DNA of 64,000 bases from Merdicola sp905200315 (lineage in GTDB: Bacteria > Bacillota > Clostridia > TANB77 > CAG-508). Numbering within the stretch: the stretch's first letter is position 1; each line of letters starts with the position of its first letter. Below, piece after piece: positions 1 through 8,812 of the stretch. Under the pieces are notes generated by a model. It was not told the DNA's origin. It ran no database searches and saw nothing but the letters and a program-made list of their open reading frames with translations. The DNA lies in the NCBI GenBank assembly GCA_902461935.1, contig CABPZP010000005.1, forward strand, positions 24,312 to 88,311, written 5' to 3'. Position numbers and translations under genes: made by a program.

Positions 1-144
1 AATAATACTATATTTTAATATAAAAAGCAATACATTTGTTCACTAAAAAGTGCTAATAAAATAATAAAATCTCAAAATTAGATAAAAAGCATAAAATATA
101 GTATGACTATTAATTTACTAGTCATAGGAGAGGTGAAAATTTTT

Positions 145-1542
145 ATGAAAAAAATTATAAGTATGTGTCTTATAATTCCAGTTTTCTTCAGTATTTTATG
201 CTTTCTTTGTGTATCAAAAGCTGAAACTGCTCCGATTTATGATGCAACATATAATAACAATGCAGGAGCTTTTTATGCAAATGGTACACCAATTACAATT
301 GATAAAGATTCAAGTAATAATACTGTAGTTTATTGGGATGGAGGTAGTCAAGTTGTTCCAAGTACTGTTACAATCTTTGGTGGAGGAACAAATGGAACTT
401 CATATGAAAGTTCAAATATCACAATGGAAAATGGTACAGTTTCTTTAATTTATGGTGGAGGAATTTCTTTAAATGAAAATGAACCATCTATCGTAAAAAA
501 TGCAAATGTAACTGTGAACAATGGAACTATATTAACCACTCTAATGGGTGGAGGACTTATTTATACAAATGTAGAAAATACAAATATTACAATTAATGGT
601 GGAACTGTGGCAGCTGTTGTTGGTGGAGGAGCAGCAAGTGCTAAAATTTCTGGTGTTAGTTATTCAGCTGGAAAAGAGGGAGATTTAATAAATTCTAAAA
701 ACAGAACAACTAATACAAATGTAGTAATTAATAATGGAATAATAGATATGGTACCTTCAAATTATGGATTAGTTTTTGGAGGAGGTCAAGGACTTTCATA
801 TGTAGAAAATGCTAATTTAATAATAAATGGTGGAGATTTATCTAAAGCATATGTAACAGCAGGTGGTTCAAATGGATATACAGAAAATGGAAAAATAAAA
901 ATAACAAATGGTTCAATAAATGTATTGCAAACTACAAATAGAGGTATAGTAAATACTGCTACTGTTAAAGTTACAGGAGGAAACATTATAAATGCATATG
1001 TAGGAGGAGAAACAGATCCATCAGTTACAGGTGTAATTAACAAAGCTGAATTTGATGTTCTAGGAGGAAAAGTAACAAACTTAAATACTGGAACATCTGG
1101 AGGAACACCAATAGAAGTAGAACAAGATAAATTTAAAGTTGTATCTATAGAAAATACAGTTGAAAATAATACTGCTGGACCAAAGGCTGCAAGTATAACT
1201 TATGAATTTGGAATTGTGCCAAATGAAATGTTACTAAATATAAATAAAAAAGAAAAACTTGAAATTGAAATAAAAACAACACCAGCTGGTTATGAATATG
1301 TATTTGATACAAAGAATATAAAATGGGAGTCAAGTGATGAACAAATTGCTAATGTCGATGAAGATGGATTTGTAATTGGAAATAAAGAAGGTACAGCAAT
1401 AATTACTGCAAAACATCTAAAACAAGAAGATACTGTAAAAATAGATGTAGCAAATATTACAAATGTTTTTATGTGGATTTTAATAATAGTATCTATTGCA
1501 CTTTTTATATTAATAATATATCTAATATTTAATTTTATTTAA
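145..1542 (+). CDS. Exported beta-helix / Ig-like surface protein
   Basis: This is a 465-residue exported protein of unknown function. Residues 1-28 form a Sec signal peptide ending SKA-ETA. Residues ~30-330 carry many short imperfect repeats with N-G-G-x-V and V-x-G-G-G patterns, which suggests a right-handed beta-helix. Residues ~355-440 resemble a bacterial Ig-like (Big_2) domain with the pattern IKWESSDEQIANVDEDG. The last ~20 residues are a hydrophobic helix, so the protein is probably membrane-anchored at its C-terminus; no LPXTG motif is seen. I chose ATG 145 because AGGAGAGGTG at 126-135 precedes it; an in-frame ATG at 103 has no ribosome site and would put hydrophilic residues before the signal peptide. 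The fold is inferred from the repeat pattern only. Confidence 0.7.
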   Translation: MKKIISMCLIIPVFFSILCFLCVSKAETAPIYDATYNNNAGAFYANGTPITIDKDSSNNTVVYWDGGSQVVPSTVTIFGGGTNGTSYESSNITMENGTVSLIYGGGISLNENEPSIVKNANVTVNNGTILTTLMGGGLIYTNVENTNITINGGTVAAVVGGGAASAKISGVSYSAGKEGDLINSKNRTTNTNVVINNGIIDMVPSNYGLVFGGGQGLSYVENANLIINGGDLSKAYVTAGGSNGYTENGKIKITNGSINVLQTTNRGIVNTATVKVTGGNIINAYVGGETDPSVTGVINKAEFDVLGGKVTNLNTGTSGGTPIEVEQDKFKVVSIENTVENNTAGPKAASITYEFGIVPNEMLLNINKKEKLEIEIKTTPAGYEYVFDTKNIKWESSDEQIANVDEDGFVIGNKEGTAIITAKHLKQEDTVKIDVANITNVFMWILIIVSIALFILIIYLIFNFI

Positions 1543-1580
1543 ATTTATTAGACTTGTAAGTCAGTATACAACACAAATTA

Positions 1581-1615
1581 AAAAAACTATGGTACAATTT
1601 GGCCATAGTTTTTTT
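1581..1615 (+). terminator. Intrinsic terminator after the beta-helix protein gene
   Basis: A 12-bp stem (AAAAAACTATGG / CCATAGTTTTTT) with a 10-nt loop ends in a T-run. It lies upstream of the ribosome site of the next gene, so the next coding sequence cannot start at the in-frame ATG at 1589. Confidence 0.8.
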
Positions 1616-1630
1616 AAGGAGATTTTAAAT

Positions 1631-3352
1631 ATGAGGTATAGTAACAATTTGTATCATGCGCAAGAATTTAATAACATAAAGGAAATAATTTATAACTCTG
1701 TAGAGCAGTATTCAAAAAATATTGCTTTTGTAATAAAACATACAGAAAATAAAAAAGTAGAATATGAAAACATTACATATAAACAATTATTAGAAGATAT
1801 AAATAAATTAGGAACTGCAGTATATAGTTTAGGTTTTAAAGGAAAAAGAATTGCTGTTATAGGCAGAAATAGCTATGAATGGGCTATTGCTCATTTGTCT
1901 AATTTGTTAGGTGGAAATGTTTCAGTTCCTTTAGATAAAGATTTGCAATATGATGAGCTTGAAAATTCTTTAATTAGAAGTAAAGCAGATATGATTTTCT
2001 TTGATAAAAAATATGAAGAAAAAATAAGTCAAATAAAAGAAAAAAATAACACAAACCTTAAAGAGTATGTTTGCTTTGAAGAAGCGGAGGGCTTTAAAAA
2101 TATCAGTGAATTATTAAAAATAGGCAATAAAAAAATAAATAGTGGAAAAACAGATTTTATAAATGCTAAAATAGATGAAAACAAAATGGCAATTTTATTA
2201 TTTACATCTGGAACAACATCAAAATCTAAAGCAGTAATGCTTTCTCAAAAAAACATTGCTTCAAATGTATATGCAATGCAATGTGTAGAAGCAATTTACA
2301 GTACAGATACAAATATTGCATTTTTACCATTTCATCATATATTTGGTTCAACATGTATGGTAGTAATGCTTGCATATGGTGTAAGAACAGTATTTCCAGA
2401 TGGCTTAAGATATATAAAGAAAAACTTAAATGAATACGGAGTTTCTGTTTTTGTTGGTGTACCAGTTTTAGTAGAAGCAATATACAAAACAATTATGAAA
2501 GAAGTTCAAAAGCAAGGAAAAACAAAACTTATAAATATTGCAACAAAAATAAGTAACTTTTTATTAAAATTACATATAGATATTAGAAGAATTCTATTTA
2601 AATCTATTATAAATGAATTAGGTGGAAAACTAAGATTCGTAATCTCTGGAGGAGCTCCTGCAGATAGCAAAATAGCTAAAGGATTTAACGACTTGGGTAT
2701 AGAAGTAGTTCAAGGGTACGGTTTAACAGAAACATCTCCAGTTATAGCAGCGGAGAACAAGAGATGTATGAAAGCAGGAACTGTTGGAATACCAATGCTA
2801 AATGTAAAATTAGAAATAGAAAATCCAGATGAAAACGGAATAGGGGAAATACGTGTAAAAGGTCCAAATGTTATGCTTGGTTATTATGAAAACGAAGAAG
2901 CTACAAAAGAAGTATTAAAAGATGGATGGTTCTATACAGGAGACTTAGGATATTTAGATAAAAATGGATGTTTAGCAATAACAGGAAGAAGTAAAAACCT
3001 AATAGTACTAAAAAATGGTAAAAAAGTATTTCCAGAAGAATTAGAAACATTAGTAAATAGGTTAGAATTAGTAGAAGAGTGTATGGTATATGGAATGCCA
3101 GATGAAAAAGATAAGAATGATGTGAAATTATCTATAAAAGTTGTATACAATAGAGAAATTGTTAAAGAAAAATACAGTGATAAAACAGAAGAAGAACTAT
3201 ATAAAATTATTTGGAACGAAATAAAAGAAATAAATAAAACTTTGCCACGATACAAATATATAAAAGGAATGATTTTAACAGATGAAGAATTAATAAAAAC
3301 AACAACTAAAAAAGTGAAAAGACAAGAAGAAATGAAGAAAATTATGGCATAA
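1631..3352 (+). CDS. Long-chain acyl-CoA synthetase (AMP-forming)
   Basis: This 573-residue enzyme of the ANL superfamily activates a fatty acid with ATP to an acyl-adenylate and transfers it to CoA. Seen in order: the P-loop-like motif TSGTTSKSKAVMLS (~residue 190), the adenylate-binding motif GYGLTETSP (~360), the hinge motif GWFYTGDLG (~430), and a C-terminal lobe with KNGKKVFPEELE. Its length fits bacterial FadD-type enzymes. The start at 1631 follows AAGGAGA (1616-1622); the longer in-frame reading begins inside the upstream terminator and was rejected. The gene is monocistronic, closed by the terminator at 3357-3384. The exact substrate chain length cannot be read from the sequence. Confidence 0.88.
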   Translation: MRYSNNLYHAQEFNNIKEIIYNSVEQYSKNIAFVIKHTENKKVEYENITYKQLLEDINKLGTAVYSLGFKGKRIAVIGRNSYEWAIAHLSNLLGGNVSVPLDKDLQYDELENSLIRSKADMIFFDKKYEEKISQIKEKNNTNLKEYVCFEEAEGFKNISELLKIGNKKINSGKTDFINAKIDENKMAILLFTSGTTSKSKAVMLSQKNIASNVYAMQCVEAIYSTDTNIAFLPFHHIFGSTCMVVMLAYGVRTVFPDGLRYIKKNLNEYGVSVFVGVPVLVEAIYKTIMKEVQKQGKTKLINIATKISNFLLKLHIDIRRILFKSIINELGGKLRFVISGGAPADSKIAKGFNDLGIEVVQGYGLTETSPVIAAENKRCMKAGTVGIPMLNVKLEIENPDENGIGEIRVKGPNVMLGYYENEEATKEVLKDGWFYTGDLGYLDKNGCLAITGRSKNLIVLKNGKKVFPEELETLVNRLELVEECMVYGMPDEKDKNDVKLSIKVVYNREIVKEKYSDKTEEELYKIIWNEIKEINKTLPRYKYIKGMILTDEELIKTTTKKVKRQEEMKKIMA

Positions 3353-3356
3353 AATG

Positions 3357-3384
3357 AAAAAAAGCTCTAATAAAGAGCTTTTTT
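3357..3384 (+). terminator. Terminator of the acyl-CoA synthetase gene
   Basis: The stem AAAAGCTCT / AGAGCTTTT has a 5-nt loop and a T-run directly after the stop codon. Confidence 0.85.
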
Positions 3385-3397
3385 GTGATTTTTATAA

Positions 3398-3426
3398 TTG
3401 TCATTTTAAATTTTTTGATATATAAT
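3398..3426 (+). promoter_or_regulatory. Sigma-A promoter for the cmk-like gene and murD
   Basis: TTGTCA at 3398-3403 and TATAAT at 3421-3426 are separated by 17 bases, just after the preceding terminator. Confidence 0.7.
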
Positions 3427-3455
3427 AAAAAAGATTTATAAAAATAGGTGGTTGA

Positions 3456-4154
3456 ATGAAAGAAGAAAATATAGTTATTGGAATTGAAGGAATGGTAGGA
3501 AGCGGAAAAACTTCAATTTGTAGAAAATTATTAGATTATATTCCAAATTCAATTATATTACATGGCGGAAACATATATAGAGCAGTTGTTTATGGAATGA
3601 TGAATGCTGGAATAGACTTAAAAAATATAAAAAATAAATCAAAAAAATTGGATGTTTTGAATGTAATGCAAAAACTTGGAATAGATATTAAACTAGAAAA
3701 TAGAGAAACTGTTATATACATAAATAATAAAAAAATTGATGAAGAAGAATTACAATCAGACAAATCTTCAATGGCGGTTTCTGTTGTTAGTAATGTTGCT
3801 GATAATGCAAAACTCTACCAATTTGGTAAAGAAATAATAGATGAATATAGAGAAAAATATAATGTAATATTATCTTCAAGAGATATAGTAAAAATGTATC
3901 CAAATGTAACATATCATTTCTTTATAACTGCAACTCTAGATGAACGAGTTAGAAGAAAGAGCATACAATATAAAGAAAAGATAGATTTAAAAAAATTAAA
4001 AGAAAATATAGAAAAAAGAGATAAACTTCAAGAAGCTTCAGGATATTATAAAATATACGATATAACAAATGTAATAGATGTTACAAACTGTGAAACAATA
4101 GAAGAAGGAGCTAAACTTGTTTTAGATAAAATAAGTTTACCACTTAATATTTAA
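3456..4154 (+). CDS. Cytidylate-kinase-like P-loop kinase
   Basis: This 232-residue P-loop NMP kinase-like protein has a Walker A motif GMVGSGKTS near residue 13, a central region SSRDIVKMYPNVTYHFF that matches the GRDIGT..FP region of CMP kinases, and an ER..R lid-like stretch (DERVRRKS). I infer phosphorylation of a nucleoside monophosphate, most likely (d)CMP, with ATP. It is slightly divergent: the usual G-R-D-I reads S-R-D-I. Another AAA-type nucleotide kinase remains possible, so no gene symbol is given. The start follows TAGGTGG. murD begins 21 bases downstream and probably shares the transcript. Confidence 0.7.
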   Translation: MKEENIVIGIEGMVGSGKTSICRKLLDYIPNSIILHGGNIYRAVVYGMMNAGIDLKNIKNKSKKLDVLNVMQKLGIDIKLENRETVIYINNKKIDEEELQSDKSSMAVSVVSNVADNAKLYQFGKEIIDEYREKYNVILSSRDIVKMYPNVTYHFFITATLDERVRRKSIQYKEKIDLKKLKENIEKRDKLQEASGYYKIYDITNVIDVTNCETIEEGAKLVLDKISLPLNI

Positions 4155-4175
4155 AAATAGTATAGGAGATGCAAA

Positions 4176-5576
4176 ATGGATTTTATAAATGAAAGATTAG
4201 TAGAATTTGAAAATTACATAAAAGGAAGAAAGGTTGCAATAATAGGCCTGGGTGTTAGTAACTTGCCTTTAATAGACTATATGAACGAAAAAGGTGCAAT
4301 AACAACAATATTTGATGATAGAACAAAAGAAAAAATAGATAGTAATATTATTAAAAAAATCGAAAATTATAATATGCAAGCATTTTTAGGAGAAAATTCA
4401 CTTGAGAATCTAAAAGGATTTGATATAATTTTTAGATCTCCAAGTTGTTTACCAACAAAGCCAGAATTAGTTGCGGAGAGCGAAAGAGGAGCAATAGTTA
4501 CATCTGAAATAGAAATGCTTATGAAAATGTGTCCATGCAAAATAATAGGAGTAACAGGTAGCGATGGAAAAACAACAACAACAACGCTTATTTATAAAAT
4601 AATTAGTGAAAATGGCTATAAATGTTATGTTGGTGGAAATATAGGAACACCTTTATTTACTAAATTAAACGAAATAACACCGGAAGATGTTGTTGTGTTA
4701 GAATTAAGTAGTTTTCAATTAATGGGAATGGACGTAAGCCCAAATGTTGCAGTAATTACAAATATAACTCCAAACCATTTAAACATACATAGTTCATTAG
4801 AAGAGTACATAAATGCAAAGAAGAACATTTTTAAATATCAGAGCGAAAATGATTTACTAGTATTAAATTATGATAATGAAGTTACAAATAAATGTGGGGA
4901 AGAAGCCATAGGAAAAGTTGTATACTTTACAAGTAAAAACAAAATAGAAGATGGCTGGATGATAGATGATGGCATAATAAAAGAATGTGCAGATAAATTA
5001 AGAAAACACATAGCAAATACAAAAGACTTTAAATTGAGAGGAATGCACAATTATGAGAATATATGTGCTGCACTTGCTGCAACAAAACAATTTGTAGATA
5101 CAAAACAAGCAGTAAAAACAATAATGAATTTTAATGGAGTAGAACATAGATTAGAATTAATAAGAGAAATAGATGGTGTAAAATGGTATAACGATTCTGT
5201 TAGTTCAAGTCCAACAAGAACAATAGCAGGTTTAAATTCTTATGATGAAGAAATTATATTAATAGCTGGTGGGTATGATAAAAATTTAGATTATACTCCA
5301 ATAGCTAAACCTATAGTAGAAAAAGTAAAGGGGCTAATTCTTTTAGGAGATACATCAACAAAAATATTCAATGCGGTAAAAGCTGAATTAGAAAAACAAA
5401 ATAAAAACATTCCAATATATATGTGTGAAGACTTAAAGCAAACAGTAACAATAGCTAAAAAAATAGCAAAACCAGGTCAAGTAGTGCTATTCTCTCCTGC
5501 AAGTGCAAGTTTTGATTTATTCAAAAATTTCGCAGATAGAGGAGAAAAATTCAAAAAACTTGTAAATGAATTATAA
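4176..5576 (+). CDS. murD: UDP-N-acetylmuramoylalanine--D-glutamate ligase
   Basis: This 466-residue cytoplasmic ligase adds D-Glu to UDP-MurNAc-L-Ala in peptidoglycan precursor synthesis. The N-terminal domain has a Rossmann-like GLGVSN motif. The ATP loop is GVTGSDGKTTTTT (~residue 124). The Mur central motif NITPNHLNIHSS follows, and the C-terminal domain has YNDSVSSSPTRT and AGGYDKNLD, both typical of MurD. The length is normal. AGGAGA precedes the start. It is separated from the usual mraY/ftsW/murG cluster and follows a CMP-kinase-like gene. Confidence 0.93.
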   Translation: MDFINERLVEFENYIKGRKVAIIGLGVSNLPLIDYMNEKGAITTIFDDRTKEKIDSNIIKKIENYNMQAFLGENSLENLKGFDIIFRSPSCLPTKPELVAESERGAIVTSEIEMLMKMCPCKIIGVTGSDGKTTTTTLIYKIISENGYKCYVGGNIGTPLFTKLNEITPEDVVVLELSSFQLMGMDVSPNVAVITNITPNHLNIHSSLEEYINAKKNIFKYQSENDLLVLNYDNEVTNKCGEEAIGKVVYFTSKNKIEDGWMIDDGIIKECADKLRKHIANTKDFKLRGMHNYENICAALAATKQFVDTKQAVKTIMNFNGVEHRLELIREIDGVKWYNDSVSSSPTRTIAGLNSYDEEIILIAGGYDKNLDYTPIAKPIVEKVKGLILLGDTSTKIFNAVKAELEKQNKNIPIYMCEDLKQTVTIAKKIAKPGQVVLFSPASASFDLFKNFADRGEKFKKLVNEL

Positions 5577-5594
5577 AATAGTCACAAAAACAAG

Positions 5595-5640
5595 CCTTCT
5601 TGAATAATATTAAAAAGAAATATTGTTCAAGGAGGTTTTT
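5595..5640 (+). promoter_or_regulatory. Terminator-like hairpin that contains the next gene's ribosome site
   Basis: A 17-bp stem (5595-5611 with 5619-5635, a few G-T pairs, 7-nt loop) is followed by TTTTT at 5636-5640. The 3' arm holds the AAGGAGG site of the next gene (5629-5635), and its ATG starts right after the T-run at 5641. The element can terminate murD transcription and can also mask the ribosome site on any read-through RNA. Confidence 0.75.
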
Positions 5641-6174
5641 ATGTATAACAGTTATGAAGAATATATGAGAGATGTTTTAGGCTACCCATATAATAGGTCA
5701 AATATTATGCAAAATACGTACAATAATACATACAACAATAATTATCAAACACAGGCAGTAGAATCCAATATAAATGAACAAGAATTACAAGAATGTTACC
5801 CAGAAATTTACAATATTGTAAAACCAATGGTTAAAACTACGTGCCAAATGTATGCCGGAAGAACAATTACTAAAGAAGTAATTGAAGAAATGACTTTAAA
5901 AATTTATAATAGCGTGGAAACAAATGAAAATAGGTCTGTTCATGAGGAAAGAAAATTAAAAAATGGAGATGTTATAAATCCAAATGCAAAACAAGAAAAT
6001 AGAGAAGATAGACAAAGACCAAATAATTTCCTTTTAAGAGACTTAATAAAAATATTATTACTAAATGAACTTTTAAGACCGGGAGGAAGGCCACCTATGC
6101 CACCAAGACCAGGACCTGTTCCACCACCACGTCCACCAATGGGACCAAACAGACCTCCATACAGACCTTTTTAA
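5641..6174 (+). CDS. Hypothetical protein with a Pro-rich tail
   Basis: This 177-residue protein belongs to no family I can name with confidence. The N-terminus is rich in Tyr and Asn (MYNSYEEYMRDVLGYPYN). The middle (~45-125) is predicted helical and charged, and includes CYPEIYNIVKPMV. The last ~30 residues are Pro/Arg/Gly-rich (PPMPPRPGPVPPP), ending PYRPF. There is no signal peptide or membrane helix. The composition resembles some Clostridial spore-coat-associated proteins, which is only an impression. The start is ATG 5641, not the TTG at 5623, because AAGGAGG lies at 5629-5635. Confidence 0.65.
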   Translation: MYNSYEEYMRDVLGYPYNRSNIMQNTYNNTYNNNYQTQAVESNINEQELQECYPEIYNIVKPMVKTTCQMYAGRTITKEVIEEMTLKIYNSVETNENRSVHEERKLKNGDVINPNAKQENREDRQRPNNFLLRDLIKILLLNELLRPGGRPPMPPRPGPVPPPRPPMGPNRPPYRPF

Positions 6175-6266
6175 AATAAAAAAATGAATTTTCAAAATTA
6201 AAATATTTTTTCAAAAAATGGTTAAAATAAAAATGTGCAAATTTTTTGAAAAGGTAGGTAATAAAA

Positions 6267-6716
6267 ATGAAAGTTCAAGATTGTATGTGTGGAGATATAT
6301 GTGTATGTAGTCCAGAAAACACAGTATGTGATTGCTCAAAATTAATGAATGATAGACATGTAGGGTGTATACCAGTATGCGATGCAGAAAATAAAGTAGT
6401 TGGTCTAGTTACAGATAGAGATATAATATTAAGATGTATAGCAAGTGGCAAAGATCCAAAAAACACAAAAATAAATGAAATAATGACAAAAAATGTATGT
6501 TGTTGTAATCCAGAGCAAGATGTATGTGATGCAGAGCAAGACATGTGTGAAACACAAGTAAGAAGAATACCTGTTGTAGACAATAACAACAAAATAATAG
6601 GAATGCTAAGTTTAGGAGATTTAGCTAAAAACAAAAATGTAAGCAAAGAAGATGTAGGAAAAACAGTAGAAGGAATATGCGATTGTGCTACAATAAATAT
6701 CAAAAATTGCCAATAG
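6267..6716 (+). CDS. Cysteine-rich tandem CBS-domain protein
   Basis: This 149-residue protein is built of two CBS motifs (about 1-60 and 70-130). The hallmarks are IPVCDAENKVVGLVTDRDI and IPVVDNNNKIIGMLSLGDL. Such pairs bind adenine nucleotides and regulate partners. It carries about 17 cysteines, including CMCGDICVC near the N-terminus, CCC in the linker and ICDC near the C-terminus, placed where CBS proteins usually have other residues. Metal or redox sensing is my inference. An AAAAGGTAGG ribosome site precedes it. A palindromic hairpin at 6750-6777 probably ends the transcript. Confidence 0.85.
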   Translation: MKVQDCMCGDICVCSPENTVCDCSKLMNDRHVGCIPVCDAENKVVGLVTDRDIILRCIASGKDPKNTKINEIMTKNVCCCNPEQDVCDAEQDMCETQVRRIPVVDNNNKIIGMLSLGDLAKNKNVSKEDVGKTVEGICDCATINIKNCQ

Positions 6717-6749
6717 ACTATTAAATTTTTAATTTAATAATACACTTGT

Positions 6750-6777
6750 AGTGGCGGTCATTGACCGCCACATTTTA
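6750..6777 (+). terminator. Palindromic terminator, TGTAG repeat family
   Basis: GTGGCGGTCA and TGACCGCCAC form a perfect 10-bp palindrome separated by one base, followed by ATTTTAT. The preceding TTGTAG and the CATTG centre relate it to the copy at 48863-48890. Confidence 0.7.
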
Positions 6778-6839
6778 TATTAGCAGTATTTAAAAATATA
6801 ATTACAATTATTATTTCATCTTCAATATATATCAGACAC

Positions 6840-6999
6840 TGTAGGGGCGGACGCCTCTGTCCGCCTATCAATAAATGATAAAAATATTTTGTTATAAAAT
6901 TTATGTCTTTGAATAACAATTGTCAAACGTTATAGGGGTCGGCGTCCCCGACGACCAGAAAAAATAACATAAATTTGTAAATTAATTTTCTCGAAATAA
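6840..6999. repeat. 160-bp composite palindromic repeat, copy 1
   Basis: The element contains two GC-rich palindromes: a perfect one at 6840-6865 (stem GGCGGAC / GTCCGCC, loop GCCTCT) and a less regular one at 6931-6956. A conserved AT-rich linker joins them and an AT-rich tail runs to CTCGAAATA. A second copy at 9311-9469 differs at only about five positions. No open reading frame lies within it. Confidence 0.9.
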
Positions 7000-7026
7000 A
7001 TTTTTATAAAAACAAATTTTAAATAA

Positions 7027-7055
7027 TTGACAATAAATTGAACGTGCTATATAAT
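7027..7055 (+). promoter_or_regulatory. galE promoter
   Basis: TTGACA at 7027-7032 and TATAAT at 7050-7055 have a 17-base spacer, a consensus sigma-A promoter. Confidence 0.85.
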
Positions 7056-7078
7056 TTCAAAAAAAGGAGGTAATGAAT

Positions 7079-8080
7079 ATGGCAGTTTTAGTTACAGGTG
7101 GGGCAGGTTTTATAGGAAGTCACACGGCAGTTGAATTATTAAATGCAGGAAAGGAAATAGTAATATTAGACAATTTTTCGAATAGTAAACCACAGTCGTT
7201 AGAAGCAATAAAAAAGATTACAGGAAAAGATTTCAAATTTTATGAAATGGATTACTTAGATAGAGAAAAATTAGAAAAAGTGTTTGAAGAAAACAAAATA
7301 GATTCTGTATTGAATTTTGCAGGATATAAAGCAGTTGGAGAATCAATAGAAAAACCAATAGAATATTATACAAATAATATCTCAGGTGCGCTTGTATTAC
7401 TAGATACCATGAGAAAATATGGAGTAAAGAAATTTGTATTTAGTTCATCAGCAACAGTATACGGGGAACCAGAAAAAATACCGCTTACAGAGGACTGCAA
7501 AACAGGAGGAACAACAAATCCATATGGTACATCTAAATTATTTATAGAGCAAATATTAAAAGATATATATAATTCAGATAATTCATGGGATATAGCAATA
7601 CTTAGATATTTCAACCCAGTAGGAGCACATGAAAGTAGTTTAATAGGAGAAGAACCACAAGGAATACCAAATAACTTAATGCCATATGTAGTAAGAGTTG
7701 CAGCTGGAAAACTAAAAGAATTATCTGTATTTGGAAATGACTATGATACACCAGACGGAACAGGAGTTAGAGATTATATACATGTTGTAGACTTAGCCAA
7801 AGGACATATAAAAGCATTAGAAAAACTAGAAAAAGAAGGTAAAGGATTATTTATATATAACCTAGGAACAGGAAAAGGCTATAGTGTTTTAGATATGGTA
7901 AAAGCATTTGAAAAATCAACAGGAAAAAAAGTAGCATATAAAATAGCGCCAAGAAGAGCAGGAGACATAGCAACATGCTACTCAGATCCAACAAAAGCAA
8001 AAGAAGAATTAGGTTGGGAAGCAACAAAAACATTAGATGAAATGTGTGAAGACTCATGGAACTTTATAAATAGAGGATAA
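7079..8080 (+). CDS. galE: UDP-glucose 4-epimerase
   Basis: This 333-residue short-chain dehydrogenase/reductase interconverts UDP-glucose and UDP-galactose with tightly bound NAD, feeding galactose use and envelope glycans. The N-terminal NAD motif is GGAGFIG (residues 7-13), the catalytic dyad is in NPYGTSK, and the substrate-side motifs LRYFNPVGAH and GDGTGVRDYIHV-like PDGTGVRDYIHV are all present. The length is normal. AAGGAGG ends at 7070, which favours ATG 7079 over the ATG at 7073, whose spacing would be only two bases. The gene is flanked by palindromic repeats on both sides. Confidence 0.95.
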   Translation: MAVLVTGGAGFIGSHTAVELLNAGKEIVILDNFSNSKPQSLEAIKKITGKDFKFYEMDYLDREKLEKVFEENKIDSVLNFAGYKAVGESIEKPIEYYTNNISGALVLLDTMRKYGVKKFVFSSSATVYGEPEKIPLTEDCKTGGTTNPYGTSKLFIEQILKDIYNSDNSWDIAILRYFNPVGAHESSLIGEEPQGIPNNLMPYVVRVAAGKLKELSVFGNDYDTPDGTGVRDYIHVVDLAKGHIKALEKLEKEGKGLFIYNLGTGKGYSVLDMVKAFEKSTGKKVAYKIAPRRAGDIATCYSDPTKAKEELGWEATKTLDEMCEDSWNFINRG

Positions 8081-8090
8081 TAAAATTAAA

Positions 8091-8117
8091 TGTAGGGGTC
8101 GACGTCTCTGTCGACCC
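8091..8117. repeat. TGTAGGGG palindromic repeat
   Basis: GGGTCGAC and GTCGACCC form a perfect 8-bp stem around GTCTCT. The element starts 11 bases after galE and may act as a transcript end. Confidence 0.8.
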
Positions 8118-8161
8118 GCTTAAATATAAGATAAATTAAATATAATAATTCCCCAAAACTA

Positions 8162-8190
8162 TTGCAATTTTAGCAAAAATAGTATAAAAT
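8162..8190 (+). promoter_or_regulatory. efp promoter
   Basis: TTGCAA at 8162-8167 and TAAAAT at 8185-8190 have a 17-base spacer. Confidence 0.7.
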
Positions 8191-8227
8191 AGAAAAAGTT
8201 GAAAATAATATTTAAGGAGGAACAAAA

Positions 8228-8794
8228 ATGGCAGAAGTATATTCAGCAGGAGATTTTAGAAATGGAACAACATTTGAAATGGATGGAAACGTATTTAAAG
8301 TAGTAGAATTCCAACACGTAAAACCAGGAAAGGGTTCAGCTTTTGTTAGAACAAAATTAAGAAATGTAATATCAGGAGCAGTTATAGAAAAAACATTTAA
8401 CCCATCAGAAAAATATCCAGGTGCAGAAATAGAAAAGAAAGAAATGCAATATTTATATAATGATGAAACTTTATATTATTTTATGGACAATGAAACATAC
8501 GAACAAATTCCATTAAATAAAGAACAAATTGGAGATTGTTTAAAATACATAAAAGAAAACATGAATGTTAAAATTTTATCATATAAAGGAAATGTATTTG
8601 CAGTTGAACCACCAATGTTTGTTGAATTAGAAGTTACATATACAGAACCAGGATTTAGTGGAAATACAACAACAACATCTGGAAAACCAGCAACATTAGA
8701 AAATGGATTCGAAATTTCAGTTCCATTATTCATAAATATTGGAGATGTAATTAGAATAGATACAAGAACAGGCGAATACATGGAAAGAGTTTAG
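8228..8794 (+). CDS. efp: Translation elongation factor P
   Basis: EF-P (188 residues) binds between the P and E sites and relieves ribosome stalling at polyproline. The N-terminal KOW-like domain has the loop HVKPGKGSAF, whose tip lysine (K35) is the position modified in other species. Two OB-fold domains follow, ending GDVIRIDTRTGEYMERV, a classic EF-P C-terminus. The length is typical. AAGGAGG precedes the start. The zinc-ribbon gene follows after 18 bases, as in related Clostridia. The window encodes polyproline proteins such as the one at 5641-6174 that could depend on it. Confidence 0.96.
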   Translation: MAEVYSAGDFRNGTTFEMDGNVFKVVEFQHVKPGKGSAFVRTKLRNVISGAVIEKTFNPSEKYPGAEIEKKEMQYLYNDETLYYFMDNETYEQIPLNKEQIGDCLKYIKENMNVKILSYKGNVFAVEPPMFVELEVTYTEPGFSGNTTTTSGKPATLENGFEISVPLFINIGDVIRIDTRTGEYMERV

Positions 8795-8812
8795 TTAGAA
8801 AGGAAATTTTGT

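Noticed and set aside
786..1043. Antisense ORFs inside long genes (for example 786-1043 and 16109-16720 on the minus strand)
   Set aside because: These mirror coding frames of well-supported genes, show low-complexity Leu/Ser/Phe content, and have no ribosome sites.
1589..1630. Upstream start of the acyl-CoA synthetase at 1589
   Set aside because: The stretch is part of a strong terminator, and the real ribosome site AAGGAGA lies after it.
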